In this document: positions 1 through 8,013 of the stretch, in pieces
How positions within the stretch are numbered: position 1 is the stretch's first letter
How the letters are laid out: every line of letters starts with the position of its first letter
DNA from: Methylococcales bacterium
Lineage (GTDB): Bacteria > Pseudomonadota > Gammaproteobacteria > Methylococcales > Methylomonadaceae
NCBI GenBank assembly: GCA_026399075.1
Contig: JAPLRR010000074.1
Location: forward strand, 1 to 53,748
Length of the DNA stretch: 53,748 nt
Direction of reading: 5' to 3'
Translations under genes and position numbers: made by a program
Notes under the pieces: model-generated
The model's input: the letters and a program-made list of their open reading frames with translations, nothing else
What the model was told of the DNA's origin: nothing
Databases searched by the model: none

Positions 1-88
1 ATGGTTAGGCTCCTGGTTCGGTGAATGGTTTGGTTTGGTTTGGTGCCTCCATTCTATCTGGTTATGGCCGGGAGCTTAATCTTTTTAT

Positions 89-1084
89 TCACATATCTAA
101 CTGTAATTTAAGCTTAATCGTATTAGCGGTAGCAGTATTAGAGCCTAGACCCTTATTAAAAGGCGTGGTTTTTAGGTCAGCCAGCAAAAAAGCATCGCTG
201 ATTTTAAGTTGGCTGCCGTGGTCAACACGGATGAGGTCGTTGCCGCGCACAATGGCATTGCGCAATTCCACCCATTCGCCAATGTACGTGTGGGGCAAGA
301 CGACTGACGCTTCAATGCTGACACGCCTATCAATGATGACGCTATCTCCGATCACCACTTCGCCGCTGAGTTCAACTGACGGATGCAAATGGCATTGGCT
401 GCCTATCAAGGCAATGCCTTGTTTGAGGTTTTGCGGGTAGGCTTCGGTGTTCCGCCCTTGGGTAAAGCCCAAAGCAGTTTGGCGGCCTGGTATCAGTAAA
501 TGGGTAAAGCGTCCGGCAGCGGCATCCAAGTTTACTTTATGGAAAGCCAACAAGCTGTCTATCCTAGCCACTGATCCGTCCAACTCCACGGTGGCGGCAC
601 CTGATGGCAAGCCAGCTGTCCAGTTTAGGCTTTCCAAACCATGGTGTTGGGTGACACGGCACAGCATCATATAAGCCGATTCACCGCCAAACAGCGCATG
701 GACACACGGGGCGTTAATGGCTTCGGCAGCCGCTAAAAAAGCGGCGCACTGCCCACTTCGTGCCATATCCCCCCGTAAGGCTAAAAAAGGTAGTGACGGC
801 GTAAAGGGCAATCTTGCCAGTTCTTCCCGGGGCGACTCTTCACCACGGCTGGTGCTGTAAGTTAAGGTCATACCCCAACGTTCGCCCGTGCCCAAGGCTG
901 CCTTTACCTGTTCGGCAAAAGGTGACAATATAATATGCGCTTGCCGTAAACCGCCTGCCACCAAGGCTTCTAAGGTATGTTCAATGAGCATTTTTCCGGC
1001 CAATGGCAACAAAGGCACACAGGTGTCATCGGTCAGCGGCAATAATTCTAGACCTTTACGGTCAGCAAATAAAATGACATCCAT
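89..1084 (-). CDS. Nucleotidyltransferase-like protein with C-terminal hexapeptide repeats (degenerate)
   Basis: 331 residues starting at an ATG that overlaps the stop of the upstream sugar transferase by one base (TGATG); a TTG one codon earlier is also possible. The first ~230 residues have the layout of sugar-1-phosphate nucleotidyltransferases (an early PLLPLAGKMLIEHTLEAL segment matches the family's KP-ha-P helix region). However, the family's Gly-rich GxGTRL loop is replaced by FADRKGLELLPL, so NTP binding may be altered. Residues ~235-310 show isoleucine/valine-rich hexapeptide turns (GDSVIIDRRVSIEASVVL) typical of a left-handed beta helix. It is the last gene of the exopolysaccharide operon. 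By position it should supply or sense an activated sugar for the polymer. Catalytic activity is uncertain because of the lost signature; a regulatory or acyltransferase role is an alternative. Confidence 0.75.
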   Translation of the reverse strand: MDVILFADRKGLELLPLTDDTCVPLLPLAGKMLIEHTLEALVAGGLRQAHIILSPFAEQVKAALGTGERWGMTLTYSTSRGEESPREELARLPFTPSLPFLALRGDMARSGQCAAFLAAAEAINAPCVHALFGGESAYMMLCRVTQHHGLESLNWTAGLPSGAATVELDGSVARIDSLLAFHKVNLDAAAGRFTHLLIPGRQTALGFTQGRNTEAYPQNLKQGIALIGSQCHLHPSVELSGEVVIGDSVIIDRRVSIEASVVLPHTYIGEWVELRNAIVRGNDLIRVDHGSQLKISDAFLLADLKTTPFNKGLGSNTATANTIKLKLQLDM

Positions 1085-1803
1085 CAATAAGCTCCACGAC
1101 TCAATAACACGGCTGGAATGGTTTTAAGCAATAGCTGGATATCCAACCACAAAGACTGTGATTGGATATATTGTACGTCCAGTTGCACTTGCTGCGGAAA
1201 GGGGATGTCAGAACGGCCTGAGACTTGCCAGATACAGGTGATGCCTGGGATCACTTCCAAACGCTGGCGGTCTTGCAAGGAGTATTGGTTGACCTCCGAA
1301 GGCAGCGCGGGTCTTGGCCCTACTAGTGACATATCGCCTTTGAGGACATTCCACAACTGCGGGAGTTCATCAATGGAAGCTTTGCGGATAAAGCGCCCCA
1401 CCGGGATGATGCGCGGGTCATTTTTCATTTTAAAAATCACCCCGCCGGACATTTCATTTTGCGCCATAATTTCCTTTAGGCGGGCATCGGCATCCAAATA
1501 CATGGAACGGAACTTCCACATGGTGAACAATTTGCCCCAACGGCCAACGCGTGTTTGTTTATAAAAAACGGGGCCGGGTGAGTTTTGGTAGATAAGGGCC
1601 ATAATGACCGCAAACAATGGCAATAGCAAAATCAACAAGATAATGGAGGCCACGATGTCTATCAAGCGTTTGGCCAGATACGCACCACGGATCACGCTCA
1701 TCCATAAAAGCCGCTTTAGCTGTAAACGGAATGAGATCGGCCCCCGAAAATAGGGGACGCGGCTGTAACGGCGTAGTAGCTCATTTTGTAGGTCATCATT
1801 CAT
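1084..1803 (-). CDS. Initiating sugar-phosphate transferase (polyprenyl-phosphate, WcaJ/WbaP C-terminal type)
   Basis: 239 residues. The protein is the short catalytic form of bacterial polyisoprenyl-phosphate hexose-1-phosphate transferases, which load the first sugar phosphate onto undecaprenyl phosphate at the inner membrane. Visible features are the membrane re-entrant helix (KRLIDIVASIILLILLLP, residues ~40-65), the SPGPVFYKQTRVG and WKFRSM signatures, the DELPQLWNVLKGDMSLVGPRP block and the C-terminal PGITCIWQVSGRS stretch. All are intact. The start is chosen at ATG 1803 because it overlaps the upstream stop (ATGA); an in-frame extension to 1938 would run into the upstream gene. It directly follows a fusion protein that carries a degenerate copy of the same domain, so this is the likely functional initiator of repeat-unit synthesis. 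Confidence 0.93.
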   Translation of the reverse strand: MNDDLQNELLRRYSRVPYFRGPISFRLQLKRLLWMSVIRGAYLAKRLIDIVASIILLILLLPLFAVIMALIYQNSPGPVFYKQTRVGRWGKLFTMWKFRSMYLDADARLKEIMAQNEMSGGVIFKMKNDPRIIPVGRFIRKASIDELPQLWNVLKGDMSLVGPRPALPSEVNQYSLQDRQRLEVIPGITCIWQVSGRSDIPFPQQVQLDVQYIQSQSLWLDIQLLLKTIPAVLLSRGAY

Positions 1804-3020
1804 AAATTTGTCCCTTGTTGCCGTTGCAACCATACGCGGTAAAGAAATAAAGGGTTGCCTATCAAATAGCGCCGCCACATCCGGCCCGGCTCCTGCATTA
1901 AGCGCCATGACCATTCCAAACCAATTTCCCGCAACCAAACGGGTGCCCGTGGGATGCGCCCGGAATAATAATCAAACAATCCACCGATGCCCATACAAAC
2001 CGTGGGCTGTAGCTGTTCGCGGTGTTTGGCCAACCAGAGTTCTTGTTTGGGCACGCCAAAACCGACTAATAATAGCGCAGCACCTGAATTATTTATAGTG
2101 TCGATGACTTGGCTTTCTTGCGCATCAGAAAAAAAACCATCTTGTACCCCGGCGATAAGCAAGCCAGGGTAGCGCTGCTGCATGGCTTTTGCCGCCAACT
2201 CGGCGACACCCGCTTGTCCACCCAGCAAAAATAAGGGATAAGCGCCTAGTGCGGCGCGCTCACAAAGCCGGGGGAACAAGTCCGTGCCGTTCACGTTCGC
2301 CAGCAAGGCTTGGTTAAGCAAACGGCAACCAATGTTAAGGCCTATGCCATCGGGTAACACCCGTTCGACATTTTGTAGCACTTGGCGGTATTCCTGATGG
2401 GTATAGGCAATATTCAGACAGCCTGGGTTGACAAAAGCAACCATTGCCTTGTGTTTGGCCAACACCCGTTGTTCTATCCAATCCAAGGCTTCTGCCATGG
2501 TGGTATTGACAATATCCACACCCCAAAAATGCAACACAGGCGGTGTGGGCCTCGCTTTGCCGCCGCCCAGTAAGGCGCCGATCAAGCCCCGTAAACACAG
2601 GCCGATATAATTTTTTAGCCTTACCCCAGAAAAAAATTCCGTGTCTGTGGCAAACTCGTCATCATAGGCCAAACCTACGGTTTTTTTGATACCGTACGCA
2701 GAAACCACGCCGGGTTTTAGGGCAAAAAATGCCTGCGCCACATCTGGTGTCAACAAGTCCGCTTCTTCCATAGACAATGCCCTAGTACCCGCCCATGCCA
2801 GATCACCCCGTAACACATTGGCCAACACGGGCAGCTGTTTGCCATAGCCTGCACCAGCAAAAGCCCAGCGCTTGAAAGGCTGTTTTAATTGCCCAAGTTT
2901 AGGCTCAGACACAAAAATAGATTGGCTTTGACGATAGGCGCTAATCGCACGGTACAGTAAGAAGGGGGACAGTATGATGAGCAACAGGCTGCTGCTTAGT
3001 ACATCGAAAACCCGAATCAT
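1800..3020 (-). CDS. Fusion: degenerate sugar-phosphate transferase domain + WecG/TagA/CpsF glycosyltransferase
   Basis: 406 residues, two parts. Residues 1-~150 start with a membrane helix (VLSSSLLLIILSPFLLY) and keep remnants of the sugar-phosphate transferase family (GKQLPVLANVLRGDLAWAGTR, compare LPQLWNVLKGDMSLVGPRP in the next gene). They lack the FYKQTRVG and WKFRSM catalytic blocks, so this half probably serves as membrane anchor or partner. Residues ~165-400 are a GT26 WecG/TagA-type transferase: FVNPGCLNI, the LPDGIGLNIG acid, NVNGTDLF, and LLVGFGVPKQELW with GIGGLFDYYSGR. This family adds the second sugar (for example ManNAc or a related residue) to the lipid-linked first sugar. The gene overlaps its neighbours by four bases on both sides, tying priming and second-sugar addition together. 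The split of functions is inferred. Confidence 0.88.
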   Translation of the reverse strand: MIRVFDVLSSSLLLIILSPFLLYRAISAYRQSQSIFVSEPKLGQLKQPFKRWAFAGAGYGKQLPVLANVLRGDLAWAGTRALSMEEADLLTPDVAQAFFALKPGVVSAYGIKKTVGLAYDDEFATDTEFFSGVRLKNYIGLCLRGLIGALLGGGKARPTPPVLHFWGVDIVNTTMAEALDWIEQRVLAKHKAMVAFVNPGCLNIAYTHQEYRQVLQNVERVLPDGIGLNIGCRLLNQALLANVNGTDLFPRLCERAALGAYPLFLLGGQAGVAELAAKAMQQRYPGLLIAGVQDGFFSDAQESQVIDTINNSGAALLLVGFGVPKQELWLAKHREQLQPTVCMGIGGLFDYYSGRIPRAPVWLREIGLEWSWRLMQEPGRMWRRYLIGNPLFLYRVWLQRQQGTNL

Positions 3021-3535
3021 GCCGCTCCCCTAGTGCTTTTGCGCGGTTTGATGATGGCCGGCACACCGACGGCTATGGAGTTGGCAGGCACATCTTGCAA
3101 CACCACGGCATTGGCACCGATGGCCACATCGTCGCCAATGGTGATGGCACCTAAAATTTTAGCACCTGCGCCTATGTCTACACGATTGCCTATAACAGGT
3201 GCACCCGGAATACCTGTGCGTTTCAGGCCGATGGTCACGCCATTGCGGATTACCACATCATCGCCGATAACCGTGTCACCGCTGATGATGATGTCGCCAA
3301 AATGCTCGATAACCAAGCGCCGACCGACTTGCACTTCGCACGGTAAATCAATACCTGTCAAAATCTGCGACAGCAATTTTAAGATTCGGTAGGCAAACGA
3401 AAATGGCAGGCGCAGCCAACGCTGGGAAATGCTGTAGCGCCAACGGCCAAAACGGTAGACCAGCATGACGCCTAAGCCTTGGCGGCTTAAATCGCCGTCG
3501 TAGGTCTGCCAATCTTCACGGATATGCTCAAACAT
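3017..3535 (-). CDS. Serine acetyltransferase-like hexapeptide O-acetyltransferase
   Basis: 172 residues from ATG 3535; this start lies five bases after the upstream stop and gives MFEHIREDWQTYDGDLSRQG, the usual N-terminus of the CysE-like branch found in polysaccharide loci. The C-terminal half is a left-handed beta helix with hexapeptide repeats (VIEHFGDIIISGDTVIGDDVVIRNGVTIG) and the GNRVDIGAGAKILG and IGANAVVLQDVPANSIAVGVPA signatures of acetyl-CoA-dependent acyltransferases. It is shorter than true CysE and lies among glycosyltransferases with no cysteine-synthesis gene nearby. The likely role is therefore O- or N-acetylation of the exopolysaccharide rather than cysteine synthesis. Its stop overlaps the next start (ATGA). 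Confidence 0.9.
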   Translation of the reverse strand: MFEHIREDWQTYDGDLSRQGLGVMLVYRFGRWRYSISQRWLRLPFSFAYRILKLLSQILTGIDLPCEVQVGRRLVIEHFGDIIISGDTVIGDDVVIRNGVTIGLKRTGIPGAPVIGNRVDIGAGAKILGAITIGDDVAIGANAVVLQDVPANSIAVGVPAIIKPRKSTRGAA

Positions 3536-3540
3536 GATGA

Positions 3541-4506
3541 TTACCAAGGTTGGGTTGGGGATTGCAAACCGCCTTGGGTTTCTTGCCAGGCTTGCTGCCA
3601 TAAGGCAACAATGCGCTTGGAGTCTTCGGCTTTTTGCGGTGCTTTGCCAGCGTTGTGACTGGCCCGTAAACGGTGCCAGTTTTGTTCCAAACCCTTAACC
3701 AAGGCACTGTAAAAACAGCCATGCCATTTACGGTAATAGAGTAATTGGCTACGCATACGCCATAGCGTGAGTTGTTTGCCGGAACTGGAAAAAGCCAGTT
3801 CATCAACGGTTTCAGAAGACGCGCCGCCAATATGGGTAATGACCAAATCGGGCCAGTAATAGACTTTAAAACCGGCCTGATAAATCCGTTTGCACAAATC
3901 GACTTCTTCATAATAAAGAAAAAACCGTTCATCAAACAAACCGATTTGGTCGATTAGGCTACGACGCACTATGGCAAATGCCCCTGGCACCCAATCCACG
4001 GCAGCGGCAGCTTTGGGATCGGCCCACGTGCGGTCGAAACGGCCAAAAAATCGTGACTGGGAATAGCGGTTGGCCAAGCCCGACAAGGTCAACGCTTCAT
4101 TCAGCAAAGACGGGAACACCCGCGCCGAAGGTTGCCATTCGCCTTGTGTGCCCTGCAATAAACCACCACCCATCCCTGCATCGGGGGTCGCTTCGATATG
4201 CTGCAAGGCGTGTTCTAAGGCATCGGGGGCTAAAACGGCATCTGGGTTCAATAACACAAGATAGTCGCCTGTCGCTTGACTTAAGGCCAAATTATTGGCA
4301 TTACCAAAGCCTAGGTTGGTTGGGCTGGCAATCAGCTTAACCTTGGGATAGCCGGTTTTAACCAAGGCGGCTGAATCATCGCGCGAGGCGTTATCAACCA
4401 CGATAATCTCAAAATCCTGCAAAGTTTGCGCATACAAACTGTCCAAGCACGAACGTAACAGCGGCGCACTATTATAAGTAACGATAAAAACGGATAACTT
4501 GCTCAT
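3541..4506 (-). CDS. Glycosyltransferase family 2 (rhamnosyltransferase WbbL-like)
   Basis: 321 residues. N-terminal GT-A fold: LSVFIVTYNSAPLLRSCLDSL, DFEIIVVDNASRDDSA and a DxD-type site in LLNPDAVL (residues ~82-90). Mid-protein VDWVPGAFAIVRRS followed by FLYYEEVDLCKRIYQAG is the classical WbbL/rhamnosyltransferase signature (acceptor loop and catalytic ED-like pair). The C-terminal ~90 residues are hydrophilic, and no membrane span is visible, so it should work at the cytoplasmic face. The start ATG overlaps the upstream TGA (ATGA). It extends the lipid-linked repeat unit; the sugar it transfers cannot be read from the sequence, although dTDP-rhamnose is the commonest donor of this branch. 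Confidence 0.9.
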   Translation of the reverse strand: MSKLSVFIVTYNSAPLLRSCLDSLYAQTLQDFEIIVVDNASRDDSAALVKTGYPKVKLIASPTNLGFGNANNLALSQATGDYLVLLNPDAVLAPDALEHALQHIEATPDAGMGGGLLQGTQGEWQPSARVFPSLLNEALTLSGLANRYSQSRFFGRFDRTWADPKAAAAVDWVPGAFAIVRRSLIDQIGLFDERFFLYYEEVDLCKRIYQAGFKVYYWPDLVITHIGGASSETVDELAFSSSGKQLTLWRMRSQLLYYRKWHGCFYSALVKGLEQNWHRLRASHNAGKAPQKAEDSKRIVALWQQAWQETQGGLQSPTQPW

Positions 4507-5684
4507 GGGTTTTCCCTGTCAGTACGTTGCCACTGTGCATCATTCCGTGCATTGCGCCACAGCTTAGGCATTAAGGTCAATTTCCAAAGGATGTAAAACG
4601 GCACGGTCGCCAGCGTTTTAAAATCCTCTACACCACCACCCCCTATACGGATGGCAATCAGCACATGCGCGGCAACCAAGGCCAATCCAGCCAAGGCGTA
4701 ATATTGTAGCCAAGGCAAAGGTATCAGCAAAGTCGCCATTAACAGCAATACATGGTAGGCCAGCGGCAACAGCAGCAACTCGGCCAAAGGCTCCACTAAG
4801 CGGGATTTGCCCTGTAACACCCCCATAAATAAAGAAGGTACATGGTCGATAATCAAACGGAAACGCCCGCCTTCCCAGCGGGTGCGTTGCACAGCGGCAT
4901 TGTCGCCTTGATTAGGGGCATCGGAACTGACCACCACACTGTCAATAAAGTTGACCTTATACCCAGCATTCACCAAACGCAAATGATATTCCATATCTTC
5001 GGCGATAGAGCCAGCTTCATAAGGCACAGCCTCCAACACAGCGCGGCTAAGGGCAAAGCCGTTGCCCAAAATGCCCACCGAAACCTGGAGTTGTTCACGC
5101 CCCAGCAAACGCAATTCATTAAATGCCAACCAGGCAATATATTGTAGCCTGGCCCTGCGGGACGCTTCGGGGTTGGCAATCCGGTAACGGCATTGGGCGG
5201 CGCTTAGCCCTTGTGCAAAAGCCAGCTGGAATTCATGCACCAAAGCCACGTCAACCCTGCTGTCGGCATCTACGACGATAAAACCATCGAATTCCTCAGT
5301 CAATAGGGTTTTGAACGCATAGTCCAAGGCATAACCTTTGCCGCGCTGGATGTCGTTGTGACGCTCCAAAACCCGGGCACCTGCCTGGGCGGCAATAGCG
5401 GCAGTCGCATCCTGGCAATTATCGGCAATGACCACCAAAGTACAACCGTGGCTATGGGCTAGGCTGGCTAGAAGGTTGGCGACACAAGCCGCTATGCCTT
5501 CCGCTTCGTTGTGTGCAGGCATCACCACGGCTAAACGCGGTAAGGCCGGGCTGGTTTGGGTAGCGTTGAATGCCGTCTTTTTTGGGGCAAGTGCGGCTAG
5601 CGTTAATGCCAACAATTCCAAGCTGCCGGGTAAGGTGAGTAGCAGCGCTAAGATAGCGGCAAGCAGTAATAATGACGTAATCAT
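4503..5684 (-). CDS. Membrane glycosyltransferase family 2 (processive-type)
   Basis: 393 residues from ATG 5684, chosen because the protein then opens directly with a signal-anchor helix (MITSLLLLAAILALLLTLPG); the longer in-frame form adds a hydrophilic tail unlike the family. GT2 motifs are LAVVMPAHNEAEG, TLVVIADNCQDAT, FIVVDADSRVD (DxD), GNGFALSR and the acceptor-side SIAEDMEYHLRL (ED). QRTRWEGGR stands in the place of the QxxRW motif of processive enzymes. Two or three C-terminal hydrophobic segments follow (~320-375). This is the architecture of cellulose/hyaluronan-synthase-related transferases in exopolysaccharide clusters. A 166 bp gap precedes it, so it may have its own promoter as well as read-through from the upstream genes. 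Its stop overlaps the next start by four bases. Confidence 0.9.
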   Translation of the reverse strand: MITSLLLLAAILALLLTLPGSLELLALTLAALAPKKTAFNATQTSPALPRLAVVMPAHNEAEGIAACVANLLASLAHSHGCTLVVIADNCQDATAAIAAQAGARVLERHNDIQRGKGYALDYAFKTLLTEEFDGFIVVDADSRVDVALVHEFQLAFAQGLSAAQCRYRIANPEASRRARLQYIAWLAFNELRLLGREQLQVSVGILGNGFALSRAVLEAVPYEAGSIAEDMEYHLRLVNAGYKVNFIDSVVVSSDAPNQGDNAAVQRTRWEGGRFRLIIDHVPSLFMGVLQGKSRLVEPLAELLLLPLAYHVLLLMATLLIPLPWLQYYALAGLALVAAHVLIAIRIGGGGVEDFKTLATVPFYILWKLTLMPKLWRNARNDAQWQRTDRENP

Positions 5685-5850
5685 ATAAATGCCGTTGTGT
5701 GTTTGTTGAGGAGGGATTTTTGAATAGTCATTTGGCCTCGATGGGAGATAGTTATTGTTATGCCCTAATGGCGTGGCCGCCACGTGTCCTGATTATAGTA
5801 AGTGTAGTTGATTGTAGCGTATTGTGTATAAATTACCGAAAATTCCCTGA

Positions 5851-8013
5851 TCACTTTCCTGCCAATGCAATAACAAAGCCGTAAGCGGGAATGGTAAGGC
5901 TGATGCTATCATTTTCCGGGCTTAGTGCTTCTTCGGTAATCCGCACATTTTCAACGACTTCATTGTTGTCGGTGGGTAAAGGACTGTCTAGGCGCAATAA
6001 ACGCCACGACTGATTTTTTAGGGGCGTGGGGAAATGCACACTAATTTTATGCGGGTAAGACTTGGCGGAGACTGCCGCTAAGCCCCAGCCCTTGGCATTG
6101 TGCAATGCACTTAAGGTAATGGCCTTATCTGCTTGGTTAGGGATAGGATAAATGTCCGCAGGCAAGGCTTGGTTAAGCATGGCCACTGCCAAGCCGGTTG
6201 GCCGCAGGCGCTGGGTGTCACCCAAATCCCGGCTTATGCCCCAGAGTTTGACCAGCGCAGGCGATGCTGACTCTGTAAACGCATCAAATTGGCTTAAGGT
6301 ATAAACACATTGGCGCTTTATCCCTAGGTTGATTGCAGTGAGCAAGCGTTTTGCCAATGCCGCGCCAGCCGCTGAGCTGGTGGTTGCAATGTCCCGTGCG
6401 GCTAAAGGCGCATCACCTGTGGTGGTGTGTAAATTAACCTCGTAGACCATGAGTTCTTTGCCCAAACTACGGGCCACCTTAAGGTTGTCCTGATAAAAAT
6501 CATCTTGTTCAAACAGCGCATCCAATACGTTGTCGTGGGCATCCAATTGAAACAAAAAATAAGGTGCCACTGCCAAGGCACTGGCATTACTTACCCCCCC
6601 AAGAAACTTTTCTGCTGATTGCGGATTGACGTATTGGCCATTGATCACCGTTTTTAGGGCTGGGTGATGCTTGGCGCCTTGCAATAACTGCCCGAAAGCC
6701 CGTGTGGCAACTAGCCCATGCGCCCGAGAATCTGGGATGCCAGCAGGGCGGAACACGCTGTTCCAATTTTCATTGCCAAACTCAAGCAGCAGATCCTGAA
6801 GACCTAGCGCCGTAATTTGTTGGCTTAAATACCCGCCTAGCTGTTGGAGTTCTTGGTCGCCCATCGTAGGCGGGATAATAACCCACGGTTGTGCCCCCAC
6901 GGTTTTTGCCAATTGCAAAAATTCCGGCAGACCATAACTAAAGGTGCTGTCTTCACCTGGGCGGTAACGGCTGGCGCGTCTGGCGAAAACGTCGGCAATG
7001 CGGTTGCTGTAGGTGTCAGCCAATTGGCCTTGCCAATCCCGTAAATAGCCAGGCTGCAACTGCTTTAGGGCAGCAATCAATTCCGTCCTAAAGGGGCTGT
7101 TTCCGGTGTCGGCTGCCAGCTCAATATCATCCAAGATTATGCCGCCACCAGTGCCGACTGCTTGCAGGCTTAATTCCAGTATGCCGGGTTTACCGTGGTC
7201 TTGGGCCGTAAAATGGCGTTCAAACAATTGCCATTGGCTGCTGGCTTGGAAGGTTTCCTGAAAAAAAGCTGCACTGCCGTTAAGCCGACGAAAGCTTACG
7301 CTTAGGTTTGCACCCGCTTGTTTTTGGCGCATCCAAAATCGTATTGTCCACGAACCGTTGACGGGCAGCAGTTTGCCTGCCCGTTCAGGGATGGCATCAA
7401 GATACGAGGACACAGTGACGGGTTTGCCTGCGAGAGGGTTTAATGCCAAGGTTCTTGCCCCTAGCCCTTGAGGCCGATGGTCATTCATGACCACCGCCAC
7501 TTGTCCTGGCAGCAAGCCTTTAGACAACCACCAGTGGCTAGGCAAGCCTTGGTCGTTGCTTAGGGTTAGGCTGACCACATCACCTGGTAGTAGTTGGGGG
7601 GCTTGGCCTTTGCTTTTAAATTCCGGCAAACCTAGTTTTCCGGTTGCCAAAGAATCAAAAAGTTCGCCTTGCTTGCCCGCATCCGGGCCAGTGCGGACAT
7701 CAAACTGGGCACCCGCCCAAAAACCGTCAGGGCGTTTTGTCCATTCAGTGTCATCAGAAAAACCCCGTGCATCAGCGGCTTTAACAATCACTATGGCACG
7801 GTCTATTATCCCCTCAAATCCGGGGTTTTTAAGGATATTGCGGGGGAATTGGGATGAACCCCAAGCGGCCCACTCGCCTAGGTTTACACCCAGGCGGGGT
7901 GTGTCCTTGGTGATGGCTGCGCTGCCCACTTGAAAATCCAAGTCGGCAGTGGCGGATGATGACTTTAGCAAGATTACGCAAAACAGGCCGACTAGGCCAG
8001 GTTTATTGGTCAT
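5851..8013 (-). CDS. Secreted glycoside-hydrolase-like protein of the exopolysaccharide locus
   Basis: 720 residues with a Sec signal peptide (hydrophobic GLVGLFCVILL, likely cleavage near residue 23 after SATA). Residues ~150-310 look like a carbohydrate-binding jelly-roll (RFWMRQKQAGANLSVSFRRL and GGGIILDDIELA). The central part resembles a clan-A (beta/alpha)8 glycosidase of the GH39/GH51/GH5 kind. LLLEFGNENWN at ~residue 414 has the Asn-Glu pair of the acid/base, and LMVYEVNLHT (~residue 524) supplies a candidate nucleophile Glu. A beta-sandwich tail follows. A periplasmic or secreted hydrolase inside an assembly operon commonly trims or releases polymer or clears misassembled chains. Substrate is unknown. 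The start overlaps the stop of the upstream glycosyltransferase (ATGA). Confidence 0.82.
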   Translation of the reverse strand: MTNKPGLVGLFCVILLKSSSATADLDFQVGSAAITKDTPRLGVNLGEWAAWGSSQFPRNILKNPGFEGIIDRAIVIVKAADARGFSDDTEWTKRPDGFWAGAQFDVRTGPDAGKQGELFDSLATGKLGLPEFKSKGQAPQLLPGDVVSLTLSNDQGLPSHWWLSKGLLPGQVAVVMNDHRPQGLGARTLALNPLAGKPVTVSSYLDAIPERAGKLLPVNGSWTIRFWMRQKQAGANLSVSFRRLNGSAAFFQETFQASSQWQLFERHFTAQDHGKPGILELSLQAVGTGGGIILDDIELAADTGNSPFRTELIAALKQLQPGYLRDWQGQLADTYSNRIADVFARRASRYRPGEDSTFSYGLPEFLQLAKTVGAQPWVIIPPTMGDQELQQLGGYLSQQITALGLQDLLLEFGNENWNSVFRPAGIPDSRAHGLVATRAFGQLLQGAKHHPALKTVINGQYVNPQSAEKFLGGVSNASALAVAPYFLFQLDAHDNVLDALFEQDDFYQDNLKVARSLGKELMVYEVNLHTTTGDAPLAARDIATTSSAAGAALAKRLLTAINLGIKRQCVYTLSQFDAFTESASPALVKLWGISRDLGDTQRLRPTGLAVAMLNQALPADIYPIPNQADKAITLSALHNAKGWGLAAVSAKSYPHKISVHFPTPLKNQSWRLLRLDSPLPTDNNEVVENVRITEEALSPENDSISLTIPAYGFVIALAGK

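Noticed and set aside
26..46. Short GGTTT iteration near the left edge
   Set aside because: Only about three copies of a five-base unit in non-coding DNA; too short to call a functional repeat.
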